This document shows positions 49,183-58,202 of a DNA stretch of 64,000 bases, piece by piece. The notes under the pieces were generated by a model, which saw only the letters and a list, made by a program, of their open reading frames with translations, did no database searches and was not told the origin of the DNA. The DNA is from Kribbella capetownensis (GTDB taxonomy: Bacteria; Actinomycetota; Actinomycetes; Propionibacteriales; Kribbellaceae): the NCBI RefSeq assembly GCF_004331485.1, contig NZ_SJKD01000008.1, positions 372,001 to 436,000 of the forward strand, read 5' to 3'. A program made the translations under genes and the position numbers. The number at the start of each line of letters is the position of its first letter. Position 1 is the stretch's first letter.

Positions 49183-50319
49183 ATGAGCCGGACGCCAACC
49201 CTGCTGGAAGCGCTGGCCGAGCGCGGAGACCGCTCCGGCCCGGGCCGGTGGGGTTGGCTGGCGGCCGGAATCTGGCTGTTCTACCTGGCCCAGCCGTTCC
49301 AGGAGATCGCGACCACCCAGCAGGGCGCGATGCGGGTGTTCGGCCTGGCCACGGTGATCCTCTTCGCGATCGCGTACCTCGGATTCTTCGGCTGGATGCG
49401 CCGAGTCGGCCTCGGGACCAACGCCATCCCGATGTGGCAGCGGCTCGTGTACCTGGCCGGGATGCTGGCACTGACGTTCCTGATGCTCCCGACGGCCGGC
49501 CAGAAGGCACTCACCTGCCTGGTCTACATCGCGGCGATCGCGATGATCGCCCTCGACGTGAGGGTTGCGGTGGCGCTCGTGGCCGTGTTGCTCGGCGGCG
49601 CGGAGCTGTCGATGCGACTGGTGCCGGGCTGGAGCGACGACGGGAGCTATGGGTTCGCGATCTTCCTCGGCGCGCTGGCCGTGTTCGGGATGCGACGGGC
49701 GATCCAGCGCAGTATCGAGCTGACCGCGACTCGCCAGGACATGGCCAGGCTGGCCGTCCAGGAGGAACGGAACCGGTTCGCCCGGGACCTGCACGACATC
49801 CTCGGCCACTCGCTGACCGTGATCACGGTCAAGGCCGAGCTGGCCGGCCGGTTGATCGAGGCGAACCCGGAGCGGGCCGCGGCCGAGGTAGCGGATGTGG
49901 AGAGCCTCGCCAGGGCGGCGCTGGCCGACGTACGAGCGGCTGTTGCCGGGTACAGGGAGCTCAGCCTCGCCGGTGAGCTGGTGTCGGCGCGGGCCGCGTT
50001 GCAGGCGGCCGAGATCAAGGCGGACCTGCCGACCACGATCGACGAGGTGCCCGAGGAGAACCGCGAGCTGTTCGCGTGGGTGGTCCGGGAGGGCGTCACG
50101 AACGTCGTACGCCACTCCGGTGCGAAGCGTTGCACGATCCGGATCACCGCCAACCAGATCGAAGTACTGGACGACGGGAAGGGGCCGACGCCCGGCGGCG
50201 GCGCGTCCGGTCACGGGCTCGTCGGGCTGCGGGAACGGGCCGACGAGGCCGGTGCGAGTGTGCAGGTCGGCCAGGCGGCTGGAAGCGGATTCCGGCTGGC
50301 TGTCAGAGTTGGCCCGTGA
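49183..50319 (+). CDS. Sensor histidine kinase (DesK/NarL type)
   Basis: 378-residue membrane kinase. Five or six hydrophobic helices (about 22-170) precede the HisKA_3 dimerisation domain with the phospho-accepting His in ERNRFARDLHDILGHSLTVI (near 203-222), then the ATPase domain with REGVTNVVRHSGA (N box) and GHGLVGLRERADEAGA (G box). ATG 49183 is preferred to GTG 49174 on promoter spacing. Pairs with the response regulator next in line; a membrane-sensing role is likely because there is no outside sensor domain. Confidence 0.92.
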   Translation: MSRTPTLLEALAERGDRSGPGRWGWLAAGIWLFYLAQPFQEIATTQQGAMRVFGLATVILFAIAYLGFFGWMRRVGLGTNAIPMWQRLVYLAGMLALTFLMLPTAGQKALTCLVYIAAIAMIALDVRVAVALVAVLLGGAELSMRLVPGWSDDGSYGFAIFLGALAVFGMRRAIQRSIELTATRQDMARLAVQEERNRFARDLHDILGHSLTVITVKAELAGRLIEANPERAAAEVADVESLARAALADVRAAVAGYRELSLAGELVSARAALQAAEIKADLPTTIDEVPEENRELFAWVVREGVTNVVRHSGAKRCTIRITANQIEVLDDGKGPTPGGGASGHGLVGLRERADEAGASVQVGQAAGSGFRLAVRVGP

Positions 50320-50924
50320 GTATCCGACTGCTGATCGCGGACGACCAGGCGCTGGTCCGTGGAGCCCTGGCCGCGCTGCTGGACCTCGAACCCGATCTGG
50401 ATGTGGTGTCCGAGGTCGGTCGCGGCGACGAGGTGATCGCAGCCGCGAAGGCGACCACGCCGGACGTCGCTCTGCTCGACGTCGAGATGCCCGGGCTGGA
50501 CGGTATCGAGGCCGCCGCCGCGCTGCGGACCGCCGTACCGGGTGTGCGGGTGCTCATGGTGACCACGTTCGGCCGGCCAGGGTACCTGCGCCGCGCGATG
50601 GAGGCTGGTGCGGCCGGTTTCGTCGTCAAGGACACTCCCGCCGCCCAACTCGCGGACGCCGTACGTCGGGTGCACCAGGGGCTGCGCGTCGTCGATCCGT
50701 CACTCGCCGCCGAAACGCTCGTCGCCGGGACGAGCCCGCTCACCGGCCGGGAGTCCGACGTACTGCGGGCCGCCCGCGAGGGAGGCACCGTCGCCGACAT
50801 CGCCAAGGATCTGCACCTGTCCGAGGGCACCGTCCGGAACCACCTCTCGGCCGCGATCGGCAAGACCGGCGCCCGGACCCGGGCCGAAGCCGCCCGCATC
50901 GCCCTGGACAACGGCTGGTTGTAA
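50316..50924 (+). CDS. LuxR/NarL family response regulator
   Basis: 202-residue regulator. The receiver domain (1-118) has ADDQ at 8-11, the phospho-accepting Asp in ALLDVEMPGLDG (near 54) and a lysine in VVKDTP. The C-terminal LuxR helix-turn-helix (about 140-200) reads LTGRESDVLRAAREGGTVADIAKDLHLSEGTVRNHLSAAI. GTG overlaps the kinase stop (GTGA). It should control the ABC exporter in the same cluster. Confidence 0.94.
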   Translation: MSIRLLIADDQALVRGALAALLDLEPDLDVVSEVGRGDEVIAAAKATTPDVALLDVEMPGLDGIEAAAALRTAVPGVRVLMVTTFGRPGYLRRAMEAGAAGFVVKDTPAAQLADAVRRVHQGLRVVDPSLAAETLVAGTSPLTGRESDVLRAAREGGTVADIAKDLHLSEGTVRNHLSAAIGKTGARTRAEAARIALDNGWL

Positions 50925-50937
50925 CAGGTCGAGACCT

Positions 50938-50953
50938 CTAGGGTTGGCCCTAG
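50938..50953. repeat. Small inverted repeat before the molybdoenzyme gene
   Basis: CTAGGG-TTGG-CCCTAG, perfect, 14 bp after the response regulator stop and 13 bp before the next ATG. Terminator or attenuator-like, undecided. Confidence 0.4.
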
Positions 50954-50966
50954 GGGAGGGATCTGC

Positions 50967-52064
50967 ATGTCAGTCGAGCAATTCAGTGTGCGGGGGCGGT
51001 TGGCGGACACCGGTGAGGGGATCACCGGTGACGAGTTGCAGCTCGCGGCACGTAATCACGGGATGCCCATGGAGGCGTTGCGGTACGACGTGACGCCGGC
51101 CGGACTGCACTACGTGCTGGTGCACTACGACATCCCGATGACGAACGCGTCCAACTGGCGGCTCACCGTCGACGGCTGTGTCGAGCAGCCGTTGTCGTTC
51201 GGCCTGACCGAGTTGCGCGCGATGGGTCGCCGTACCGTCCGGGTGACGTTGGAGTGCGCGGGCAACGGACGGGCGACGTTGCAGCCGCGGCCGATCAGCC
51301 AGCCGTGGCTGACCGAGGCCGTCGGTACGGCGGAGTGGACCGGGGTGCTGCTGTCCGATCTGTTGCGGGCGGCCGGGATCCGTTCCGATGCCGTGGATGT
51401 CGTGTTCACCGGAGCGGACCACGGGGTCGAGCGCGGGATCGAGCAGGACTATCAGCGTGGGCTGACTCTCACCGAGGCGGTCGACTCCGGCGCGATCATC
51501 GCCTGGGAGATGAACGGGCAGCCGTTGCCGCCGCAACACGGTTATCCGCTGCGCCTCGTCGTCCCCGGCTGGTACGGGATGGCGAGCGTCAAGTGGCTCC
51601 GGTCGATCGAGCTGATCGACCACGCGTTCGGGGGTTTCCAGAACGCGGTCGCGTACCGGTTCCGCACCGGACAAGACGATGCGGGCGCGCCGGTGAGCCG
51701 GATCGAGCCGCGCGCGTTGCTGGTCCCGCCTGGCTTCCCGGACTTCATGAGCCGGCACCGGTTCGTTGCCGAAGGCACCATCACGCTGGAGGGCCGGGCC
51801 TGGTCCGGCTGGGCGCCGATCGAGCGGGTCGAGATCAGCACCGACGCCGGCGTCACCTGGCAGACCGTCAAACTGGATGCCCCCGGCAACGACGAGTACG
51901 CCTGGCGGGCCTTCACCCACGACTGGGATGCCACACCCGGCGAGCATGTCCTCACTGTCCGCGCGTACGACGCCAGCGGCCGCGAGCAGCCGATCGAGGC
52001 CCCGTGGAACCGCGGTGGTTTCGCCAACAACTCGGCCCAGCGGATCAGCGTTCTGGTGACCTGA
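50967..52064 (+). CDS. Sulfite oxidase family molybdopterin enzyme
   Basis: 365-residue molybdenum enzyme. The molybdopterin-binding domain (about 40-235) has the Mo-ligand cysteine in VTLECAGNGR, GTAEWTGVLLSDLL, and QHGYPLRLVVPGWYGMASVKWL. The C-terminal dimerisation domain (about 245-362) has EGTITLEGRAWSGWAPIERVEISTDAGVTW. There is no signal peptide or Tat motif, unlike many bacterial family members, so it probably works in the cytoplasm. GGGGAGGG precedes the ATG. Confidence 0.92.
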   Translation: MSVEQFSVRGRLADTGEGITGDELQLAARNHGMPMEALRYDVTPAGLHYVLVHYDIPMTNASNWRLTVDGCVEQPLSFGLTELRAMGRRTVRVTLECAGNGRATLQPRPISQPWLTEAVGTAEWTGVLLSDLLRAAGIRSDAVDVVFTGADHGVERGIEQDYQRGLTLTEAVDSGAIIAWEMNGQPLPPQHGYPLRLVVPGWYGMASVKWLRSIELIDHAFGGFQNAVAYRFRTGQDDAGAPVSRIEPRALLVPPGFPDFMSRHRFVAEGTITLEGRAWSGWAPIERVEISTDAGVTWQTVKLDAPGNDEYAWRAFTHDWDATPGEHVLTVRAYDASGREQPIEAPWNRGGFANNSAQRISVLVT

Positions 52065-52148
52065 TCACTCCGCGTGTCGCTGGCCGATTCCGCGGTTCGC
52101 CCGTTCCATGCTGGAGACGTACACGGTCTCACTCCAGGGAGTGGTGCG

Positions 52149-52370
52149 GTGAACGAGCTGGGCACGGAGATCCACTTGCACGCGCGGGTGTTTCGCACCG
52201 CGGGCGCGTGGTACGCCGACATCGAGGACGAACTGGACCCACAGCCGGACAACCCGCTCTGGTACGGCTCCTACGACTCCCAGCGCGCCGCGATCGACGC
52301 GGCGTGCGCGCGGATCGCGGCGATGCATCTGGCCCAGCACTCCGAGCAGTCACTCGGGCTCGTTGGCTGA
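52149..52370 (+). CDS. Small conserved protein, copy 2 of a paralogous pair
   Basis: 73-residue protein related to that at 41114-41326: IHLHARVFRTAGAWYADIEDELD, QPDNPLW and ACARIAAM match position by position. GTG start with AGGGAG upstream. Its last 21 bases overlap the convergent multicopper oxidase gene. No function known; conservation between two copies 11 kb apart argues that the family is real. Confidence 0.7.
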   Translation: MNELGTEIHLHARVFRTAGAWYADIEDELDPQPDNPLWYGSYDSQRAAIDAACARIAAMHLAQHSEQSLGLVG

Positions 52371-53810
52371 CTTCCCGCCGATCCGGTACGGCGTGCTGAC
52401 GCCCTCGTACATGAGGTGGGTCATCAGGCCCTGGGAGGCGTGCGGGAGGTTGTGGCAATGGTCCATCCAGACGCCGGGATTGTCGGCGACGAACGCGATC
52501 TCGTAGGTCTCGTCGTTGCCGACCTCGAGGGTGTCGATCCACCAGGGTGAGCCGGTGGTCTTGACACCGTTGCGGGACAACACAACCGCGTGGTGACCGT
52601 GCAGGTGCATCGGATGCGCCTGACCGCTGCTGTTGGAGATCTTCATCCGTACAACGTCGCCCTCGGCAACCATGTACATCGGTACGTCGGGGTACTTGTG
52701 GCCGTTGATCGTCCACCACAGCCCTGGCACCCCGTCGAGGAACCCGGGCCGCCGTCCGATCCGGTACTCGAAGTTCCGGTCGGCCTTCCCCGGGTCGAAC
52801 CCGAGCGCGGCCGGCGTCCCGTACTTCAGCAGATCGACCGTCTTCGCCGGCAACTCGGCCGACGGCGGCTCAGTGCCTGCCGGACCGATCCCGACCGACA
52901 CGTTGGCCGCGCCCGCTACCAGCCGCATCCCACCCGCGGGCACCACGGCCTCGAGGTCGACCCGAGCACCGGCCGCCAGCGGGTACGCCGCTGTGACGGC
53001 TGTCGGACCGTGGATGTCGCGACCGTCCACGGCGACCACCTTGTACGGCGTACCGATCAGACCGACGCGCAGGATCGAGTTGTCCGTGTTCACAACTCGC
53101 ACCCGGGCCGTCGTACCGGCAGGCAGGTCGATGTGTTGTGAGCCAGTCCGACCGTTGATCGTCCGCTTCCCGTCGTAGGTGTGGATCGCGGCCACAACCT
53201 CGCCGGGCTCCTTGGGCGCGATCACGATCGTGCCGAAGAGGCCGCCCTTCACCTCGTCGGCGGAGACCTGGTGGGAGTGGTACCAGTACGTCCCGGCCTG
53301 CTCGGCGCGGAAGCGGTAGACGTGGTTGCCACCGACCGGTACGGCGTCCTGCGTCACGCCGGCGACACCGTCTTCGGCGTTGGGTACGTCGATCCCGTGC
53401 CAGTGCAGCGTCGCGCCGTCCTTGACGGATTCGTTCACCAGCGTGACCTGGACCAGATCGCCGACCTTCGCCCGGATCAGCGGACCCGGCGAGGTCCCGT
53501 TGAGCGTGTAGCCCTCGACCGTCTCACCGCTCGCGAGCTGGAACTTCTGCTTCCGCGCCGTCAGCGTCACCGCGACATCCGGCGTACCGGTCCGCGGGCC
53601 GGTGAGGTCGGCGACGTTCATGCCGTGGTGGTGTTCGTGCCCGCCGGACTCCGGTCCGCCGCCGAAGTCGGCGTACCCCATCTCGGTCGGGGAATACTCG
53701 CCGGGGACCAGGCTGGTCGCCCAGAGATACCCCAGCGGTACGAGTACCGCCAGAGCGATCCCCAGAGCGATCAACCGGGCCCGCAAGCGGCGCGGTTTCG
53801 CGTCAGCCAC
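52350..53810 (-). CDS. Multicopper oxidase
   Basis: 486-residue copper enzyme with an N-terminal membrane anchor or uncleaved signal (LIALGIALAVLVPLGYLWA, residues 13-31). All four copper-binding blocks are present: HWHGIDVP, YWYHSHQ, HPMHLHGHH and HCHNLPHASQGLM, the last with a methionine axial ligand. A histidine-rich HEHHHG follows the anchor. It likely oxidises metal ions or phenols outside the membrane. GTG start overlaps the preceding gene by 8 bp. Confidence 0.94.
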   Translation of the reverse strand: MADAKPRRLRARLIALGIALAVLVPLGYLWATSLVPGEYSPTEMGYADFGGGPESGGHEHHHGMNVADLTGPRTGTPDVAVTLTARKQKFQLASGETVEGYTLNGTSPGPLIRAKVGDLVQVTLVNESVKDGATLHWHGIDVPNAEDGVAGVTQDAVPVGGNHVYRFRAEQAGTYWYHSHQVSADEVKGGLFGTIVIAPKEPGEVVAAIHTYDGKRTINGRTGSQHIDLPAGTTARVRVVNTDNSILRVGLIGTPYKVVAVDGRDIHGPTAVTAAYPLAAGARVDLEAVVPAGGMRLVAGAANVSVGIGPAGTEPPSAELPAKTVDLLKYGTPAALGFDPGKADRNFEYRIGRRPGFLDGVPGLWWTINGHKYPDVPMYMVAEGDVVRMKISNSSGQAHPMHLHGHHAVVLSRNGVKTTGSPWWIDTLEVGNDETYEIAFVADNPGVWMDHCHNLPHASQGLMTHLMYEGVSTPYRIGGKSANEPE

Positions 53811-54216
53811 TGGTCACAGTCTGGCTGGGTACGGCGGCGCGTCGGGCGGCAGCACCCGCCACTCCGGCGATCGCCAGACCGTTGATGCCGTGCAGGATGC
53901 CGAGCGCCGGTACCCCGAAGGACACCACCGCGAGGACGAACTGCAGTGCGACCAGGCCGACCACGATCCCGGCCAGGGTCCGGCCGCGCGGGACGTCGGT
54001 CAGGAACGACACGATCAGGAAGATCAGCGCGAGCAGACCGATGGCCGTACCGGCGATGCTGTGGTAGCTCTGCCCGAAGTTGCTGTAGTCCGCCCCGATC
54101 GTGGTTCCGTCGTCGGCATCCTTGGCGATGGTGAAGCCGGCCAGCGCGATCGCTGCCACCTGCAGCACCACCGCGATCGCGATCAGCAGACCGAGGGTCC
54201 GGTACGTCGCCCTCAT
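53803..54216 (-). CDS. Four-helix membrane protein
   Basis: 137-residue protein with four hydrophobic helices (about 8-28, 52-72, 80-102, 105-125) and a histidine in GQSYHSIAGTAIG and another in GILHGINGLAIAG, a spacing that could bind heme or copper. Overlapping starts and stops with the DUF1707 gene before and the multicopper oxidase after suggest a shared copper or redox function. Not recognised beyond that. Confidence 0.75.
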   Translation of the reverse strand: MRATYRTLGLLIAIAVVLQVAAIALAGFTIAKDADDGTTIGADYSNFGQSYHSIAGTAIGLLALIFLIVSFLTDVPRGRTLAGIVVGLVALQFVLAVVSFGVPALGILHGINGLAIAGVAGAAARRAAVPSQTVTSG

Positions 54217-54758
54217 GCGCGGCGCTCCTGCCGGCGCTTACGGATCACGATGACCGCGGCCACGATCAGTCCGAACAGCAGGATCGGCGGATGCCCGCCG
54301 CCCACGGTGCACCCGATCGACGCGATCAGCCCGATCACGCCGAGCACGATCAGCACCGGCAACGGGATCTTGCCCAACGGTCCCCGAGCAGCCCACTCCG
54401 GCCGTCTGCGTCCGCCCTTGCCTCGTCCGCCCTTGCCTTGACCACCAGGCCCGCGTCCACCCGGCCCGGTCGCGCCGGCGGCGTTCTCCGGCGACGTCCA
54501 CGGCGGCCGCTGCCAGCCCCACGGACCGGTCCAACCCTCCTGGCTCTCGCTCGCACCACCCTGGTGCTCACCCGGAAGGTCCGCGAACAGCCCGGCCAGG
54601 TCGGCCTCGGTCTTCGCTTCCAGTGCCTGACCGACGCGCTCGGTGTGCTCCTCCGCGCTGAGCCGGCCGGCTTCGTAGTGCTCGCCCAGACGCCTGATCG
54701 CGTCCTCGCGTTCGCTGTCGCCGATACGGATCGGTCCGCCCGGCCTCTCGTCGTTCAT
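54213..54758 (-). CDS. DUF1707 domain membrane protein
   Basis: 181-residue protein. Residues 8-62 match DUF1707 (IRIGDSEREDAIRRLGEHYEAGRLSAEEHTERV, then LAGLFADLP), a SHOCT-like actinobacterial domain. A Gly/Pro/Lys-rich linker (about 70-122) leads to two hydrophobic helices (PLPVLIVLGVIGLIASIGC and PPILLFGLIVAAVIVI). GAGGAGTG precedes the ATG. First gene of the multicopper oxidase operon; its stop overlaps the next ATG. Confidence 0.88.
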   Translation of the reverse strand: MNDERPGGPIRIGDSEREDAIRRLGEHYEAGRLSAEEHTERVGQALEAKTEADLAGLFADLPGEHQGGASESQEGWTGPWGWQRPPWTSPENAAGATGPGGRGPGGQGKGGRGKGGRRRPEWAARGPLGKIPLPVLIVLGVIGLIASIGCTVGGGHPPILLFGLIVAAVIVIRKRRQERRA

Positions 54759-54986
54759 GACACTCCTCGGTGCTCGACTTCTGCGATTGCACCAAGCGTG
54801 TCTTTCAATCCCCTGTCACCGCGTCGCCTCAGCGGCGACACCTCACCTACCCCCGCAGGAGCACCCTGCGCCCACCGACGCAGTACGACGTACTCCCCCG
54901 GGCGTACACCCCTCCCGGGCAAACCCCGACCCCAACCCCCGGCCCAGCCCGCCGAGGCCCGCGGCCGGGCCCCGGCGGACGCCACG

Positions 54987-56348
54987 TCAGGTGGTGGTGG
55001 AGAGGATTTGGTTGACGTCGTTGTTGGCTTTGGTGAGGGAGCTGGGTTCGGCTTCGAAGGACATGACTGCGTCCATCGCGGGGGTCATGACCGCGGTCAC
55101 GTCAGCAGCGTTGGGGTTGGCGGGATAGGGGAAGACGTCGCCGGCCTCCACCGTCTCGAGGAACGGTGTCACGTCCCAGCCGTCGGCGGCGTACGCTGCC
55201 TTGGCCGCGGGCAGGCTGGCCGAGACCGCGGGGAAGACCACGCCGGCCTTGGCGACGATGTCCTGGGCGGTTTGCGAGCCGAGGAACTTCACCCAGGCCC
55301 AGGACGCCTCGCGCCGGGTGGTCCCGGCCCAGATGGTGTCCGCGAGGCCGTTCATCATCGACATCCGCTTCCCGATCGGGCCGATCGGGAGCCGGGCCAG
55401 CTTGGTCTTCACCTGCTTCAGGCCGGCGTACGTCGCCAGCATCCACGACCCGTTCGGGGTCATCCCGTACTTGCCCGCACCGAAGCTCGTGGTCACGTCG
55501 ACCCCGGACTTCGCCTGCGCGTACGTCGGCATGTACCCCTTGGTGATGAGGCCGCGCCACCAGCCGATCGTCTCGGTGAACTTCGGGTCGCCGTAGAAGA
55601 ACTTCGTCCCCCACGGTTCGCCCTCGGAGTACTTCCAGCCGTTGATCGCGGTGTACCAGCTCCAACTGGTCTGCCCGTCGGCGCCGCCGGCATCGGCGTA
55701 CCCGAGGCCGTAGACCTTCACGTTGTCCTTGTCGAACCCCGGCTGGTCGCCGCGACGGTCCTTGGAGTCCACGGTGAGCCGGCGGACGATCTGCTCGAAG
55801 GTGCCGCCGTCCTGCGGGTTCCAGGTCATCGAGTTCAGCTGCTCGGTGCTGATCCCGGCCGCCTCGGTGAACGCGCTGTTGTAGAAGTACACCTCGGTGT
55901 CGAAGTCCTTCGGCAGTCCGTACCGCTTGCCGTCGGCACCGATCCAGCGATCGGCCAGACCCTTCTGGTAGATGCTCAGATCAACGTTGTCCTTCGCAAC
56001 ATAGTCGTCGATCGCCAGCACCTGGCCCTTGTCCGCGAAGAGCGGGTACTTCGACGAGTGTCCGGTGAACACGTCCGGCGCGGTGTCGGAGATGAACCCG
56101 GTGACCAGCTTCGGCCAGTAGTCGTTCCAGCCGTACTGCTCGATCTTCACGCTGTACTGCGGGTTCTGCTCGTGGAACACCTTGGCGCACTCGGTGTACA
56201 TCGGCAGCTGGGCGGAGTCCCAGAGCCAGTAGATGACTTCGCCTTCGCCGCGCGAGGCGGCACCGTTGTTGCAGCCGGCCACCGCGGAGGCGGCGAGGCC
56301 CGCCAGTCCTGCCTTCAGCAGGGTCCTTCTGGAGAGAAGTGTCATCAT
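54987..56348 (-). CDS. Sugar ABC transporter substrate-binding lipoprotein (alpha-galactoside operon)
   Basis: 453-residue exported lipoprotein. The signal peptide has twin arginines (SRRTLLKAGLAG) and the lipobox AVAGC, so it may use the Tat route. The mature protein is a family 1 binding protein (YWLWDSAQLPMYTECAKVFHEQNPQYSVKIEQYGWNDYWPKL at 40-80, PNGSWMLATY near 300). It is the last gene after the two permeases and should deliver oligosaccharides such as melibiose, raffinose or galactosyl-glycerol (inferred from the alpha-galactosidase). ATG 56348 overlaps the permease stop; ATG 56345 is possible. Confidence 0.93.
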   Translation of the reverse strand: MMTLLSRRTLLKAGLAGLAASAVAGCNNGAASRGEGEVIYWLWDSAQLPMYTECAKVFHEQNPQYSVKIEQYGWNDYWPKLVTGFISDTAPDVFTGHSSKYPLFADKGQVLAIDDYVAKDNVDLSIYQKGLADRWIGADGKRYGLPKDFDTEVYFYNSAFTEAAGISTEQLNSMTWNPQDGGTFEQIVRRLTVDSKDRRGDQPGFDKDNVKVYGLGYADAGGADGQTSWSWYTAINGWKYSEGEPWGTKFFYGDPKFTETIGWWRGLITKGYMPTYAQAKSGVDVTTSFGAGKYGMTPNGSWMLATYAGLKQVKTKLARLPIGPIGKRMSMMNGLADTIWAGTTRREASWAWVKFLGSQTAQDIVAKAGVVFPAVSASLPAAKAAYAADGWDVTPFLETVEAGDVFPYPANPNAADVTAVMTPAMDAVMSFEAEPSSLTKANNDVNQILSTTT

Positions 56349-57226
56349 TTGATCCCAGAGAAGCCGATGGAGTTGGTGATCCGCTTGGCGAAGGCCAGGA
56401 ACAGCACGATCATCGGCAGCGCCGCGACGAGCGTCGCCGCCATCAGCCCGGCCCAGTCCGGTCCACCCTGCGGGGTCTGCGACCGGAACACACCGAGCGC
56501 GACCGTGAGCACGCGGACGTTCTCCTGCTGACCGACCAGCAACGGCCAGAAGTAGTCGTTCCAGGAGTTGATGTAGGTCAGGATCGCCAGCGTCGCGATC
56601 GGCGCCGCACTCATCGGGATGATCATCCCGAAGAAGATCTTGCGGTGCCCGGCGCCGTCGATCATCGCCGCCTCCTCCAGCTCCCGGCTGATGCCGAGGA
56701 AGAACTGGCGCAGGAAGAAGATCGCGAACGGCGTCATGAACGCGCCCGGCAGGATGATGCCGGCGAAGCTGTTCAGCAGCCCGAGGTTCTTGATCAGCAC
56801 GAAGTTCGGCAGCGTGGTGAAGATCGGCGGCACCATCAGCGCGGCCAGGAACAGCGCGAACACCTTGTCCCGCCCGGGCCAGCGCAGCCGGGCGAACGCG
56901 TACGCCGCCATCGCGCTGAAGAACACCTGGCACGCGGTCGTGACCGTTGCCACGACCAACGAGTTGCGCAGGTACAGCCAAAAGTTGACCGAGGCACCTG
57001 AACCGCCCTGTGCCTGCGCCTCCTCGATGGTCGACAACCCGAGCACTCGCTTGAACGCGCCCAGGGTGGTCTCCACCGGGAGCAGCGAATTCGGGTGGCC
57101 GGCGAGCTGGGTGTTGTTGGACAACGCCGTACGCAACATCCAGTAGAACGGGAAGATCGTGAGGATCAGGAGCAGGACCAACAGGACCCACGCGACGATC
57201 CGGCCCAGATTCAGTGGCTTTCTCAT
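56345..57226 (-). CDS. Sugar ABC transporter permease (MalG type)
   Basis: 293-residue permease with six hydrophobic helices. N-terminal FPFYWMLRTALSNN and the EAA loop LEEAAMIDGAGHRKIFFGMIIPMS identify the carbohydrate uptake (CUT1) family. ATG overlaps the partner permease stop (ATGA). Works with the MalF-type partner; the matching ATPase is not in the window. Confidence 0.95.
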   Translation of the reverse strand: MRKPLNLGRIVAWVLLVLLLILTIFPFYWMLRTALSNNTQLAGHPNSLLPVETTLGAFKRVLGLSTIEEAQAQGGSGASVNFWLYLRNSLVVATVTTACQVFFSAMAAYAFARLRWPGRDKVFALFLAALMVPPIFTTLPNFVLIKNLGLLNSFAGIILPGAFMTPFAIFFLRQFFLGISRELEEAAMIDGAGHRKIFFGMIIPMSAAPIATLAILTYINSWNDYFWPLLVGQQENVRVLTVALGVFRSQTPQGGPDWAGLMAATLVAALPMIVLFLAFAKRITNSIGFSGIK

Positions 57227-58167
57227 GCGAGGTCACTCTCCCTTGCCCGGAGCAACCGAAGCTGCAGCAACGAGACCACCGCGAGGATGGCGAACAGCAC
57301 CAGCGCCATCGCCGAGGCGTACCCGAAGTCGAACCGGGTGAACGCCCGCTCGTAGATGTAGTAGTAGATGACCCGGGTCGCGTTGATCGGACCGCCCTGC
57401 GTCGTCACCGCGACGGTGTCGAAGATCTGGAACGACCCGATCATGGTGACCACCAGGACCATCACCAGAACGGGCCGCAGCAGCGGCAGCGTGATCCGCC
57501 AGAACGACTTCCACTCGCTCGCCCCGTCCACCTCGGCCGCCTCATAGACGTACGACGGGATCGTCTGCAGCCCGGCGAACACCAGCAGCGCGGTGTAGCC
57601 CATGTGCCGCCAGACGTTGATGCCGGCGATGGTCGGGATCGCCCAGTGCGAGTCGCCGAAGAACGCGACCGGATCGATCCCGATCCAGGTGAGGCCCTGG
57701 TTCACGATGCCGACCTGGAAGTCGAGCATCCAGTACCAGACCAGCGCGACGACCACGTTCGCGACCAGGTACGGCAGCAGGATCGCCGCGCGGACCGTGA
57801 TCGACTTGGTCAGCCGGTACATCAGCATCGCGATGCCGACCGCCAGGACGGTCTGGACGCCGATGTTGATCACGACGTACTCGACCGTGACCACGAGCGC
57901 GTTCCAGAAGAAGCTGTCGTGGATCATCCGCCGGTAGTTGTCCAGCCCGTTGAACTGCGGCGCCGTCAGCAGGCTGTACTCGGTGAAGCTCAGGTACGCA
58001 CCGCGCAGGGTCGGCCAGATGTAGAACACGACGAAGCCGAGGGTGGCCGGGGCCAGGAAGATCATCGCGACCTTCAGGTCACCCAGGTTTCGCCGCCGAG
58101 CAGGCGGCGCCTGGGTATCCCCGCGACTGTGTTGTCTGTCAGGTGGAGCATTGGTTGTCACGGTCAC
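57223..58167 (-). CDS. Sugar ABC transporter permease (MalF type)
   Basis: 314-residue permease with six hydrophobic helices after a 30-residue cytoplasmic lead rich in Pro/Arg. The start FLAPATLGFVVFYIWPTLRGAYLSFT and the EAA loop YEAAEVDGASEWKSFWRITLPLLRP are typical of CUT1 permeases. AAGGAG precedes the GTG. It lies 35 bp downstream of the alpha-galactosidase, on the same strand, so it is co-transcribed with it. Confidence 0.95.
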   Translation of the reverse strand: MTVTTNAPPDRQHSRGDTQAPPARRRNLGDLKVAMIFLAPATLGFVVFYIWPTLRGAYLSFTEYSLLTAPQFNGLDNYRRMIHDSFFWNALVVTVEYVVINIGVQTVLAVGIAMLMYRLTKSITVRAAILLPYLVANVVVALVWYWMLDFQVGIVNQGLTWIGIDPVAFFGDSHWAIPTIAGINVWRHMGYTALLVFAGLQTIPSYVYEAAEVDGASEWKSFWRITLPLLRPVLVMVLVVTMIGSFQIFDTVAVTTQGGPINATRVIYYYIYERAFTRFDFGYASAMALVLFAILAVVSLLQLRLLRARESDLA

Positions 58168-58202
58168 GGGGATCTCCTTTTCAGTCGCCGATCGACTGGG
58201 GG

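Noticed and set aside
54291..56531. 746-residue open frame on the plus strand
   Set aside because: Antisense through the DUF1707 and sugar-binding-protein genes, whose motifs are clear; no recognisable domain.
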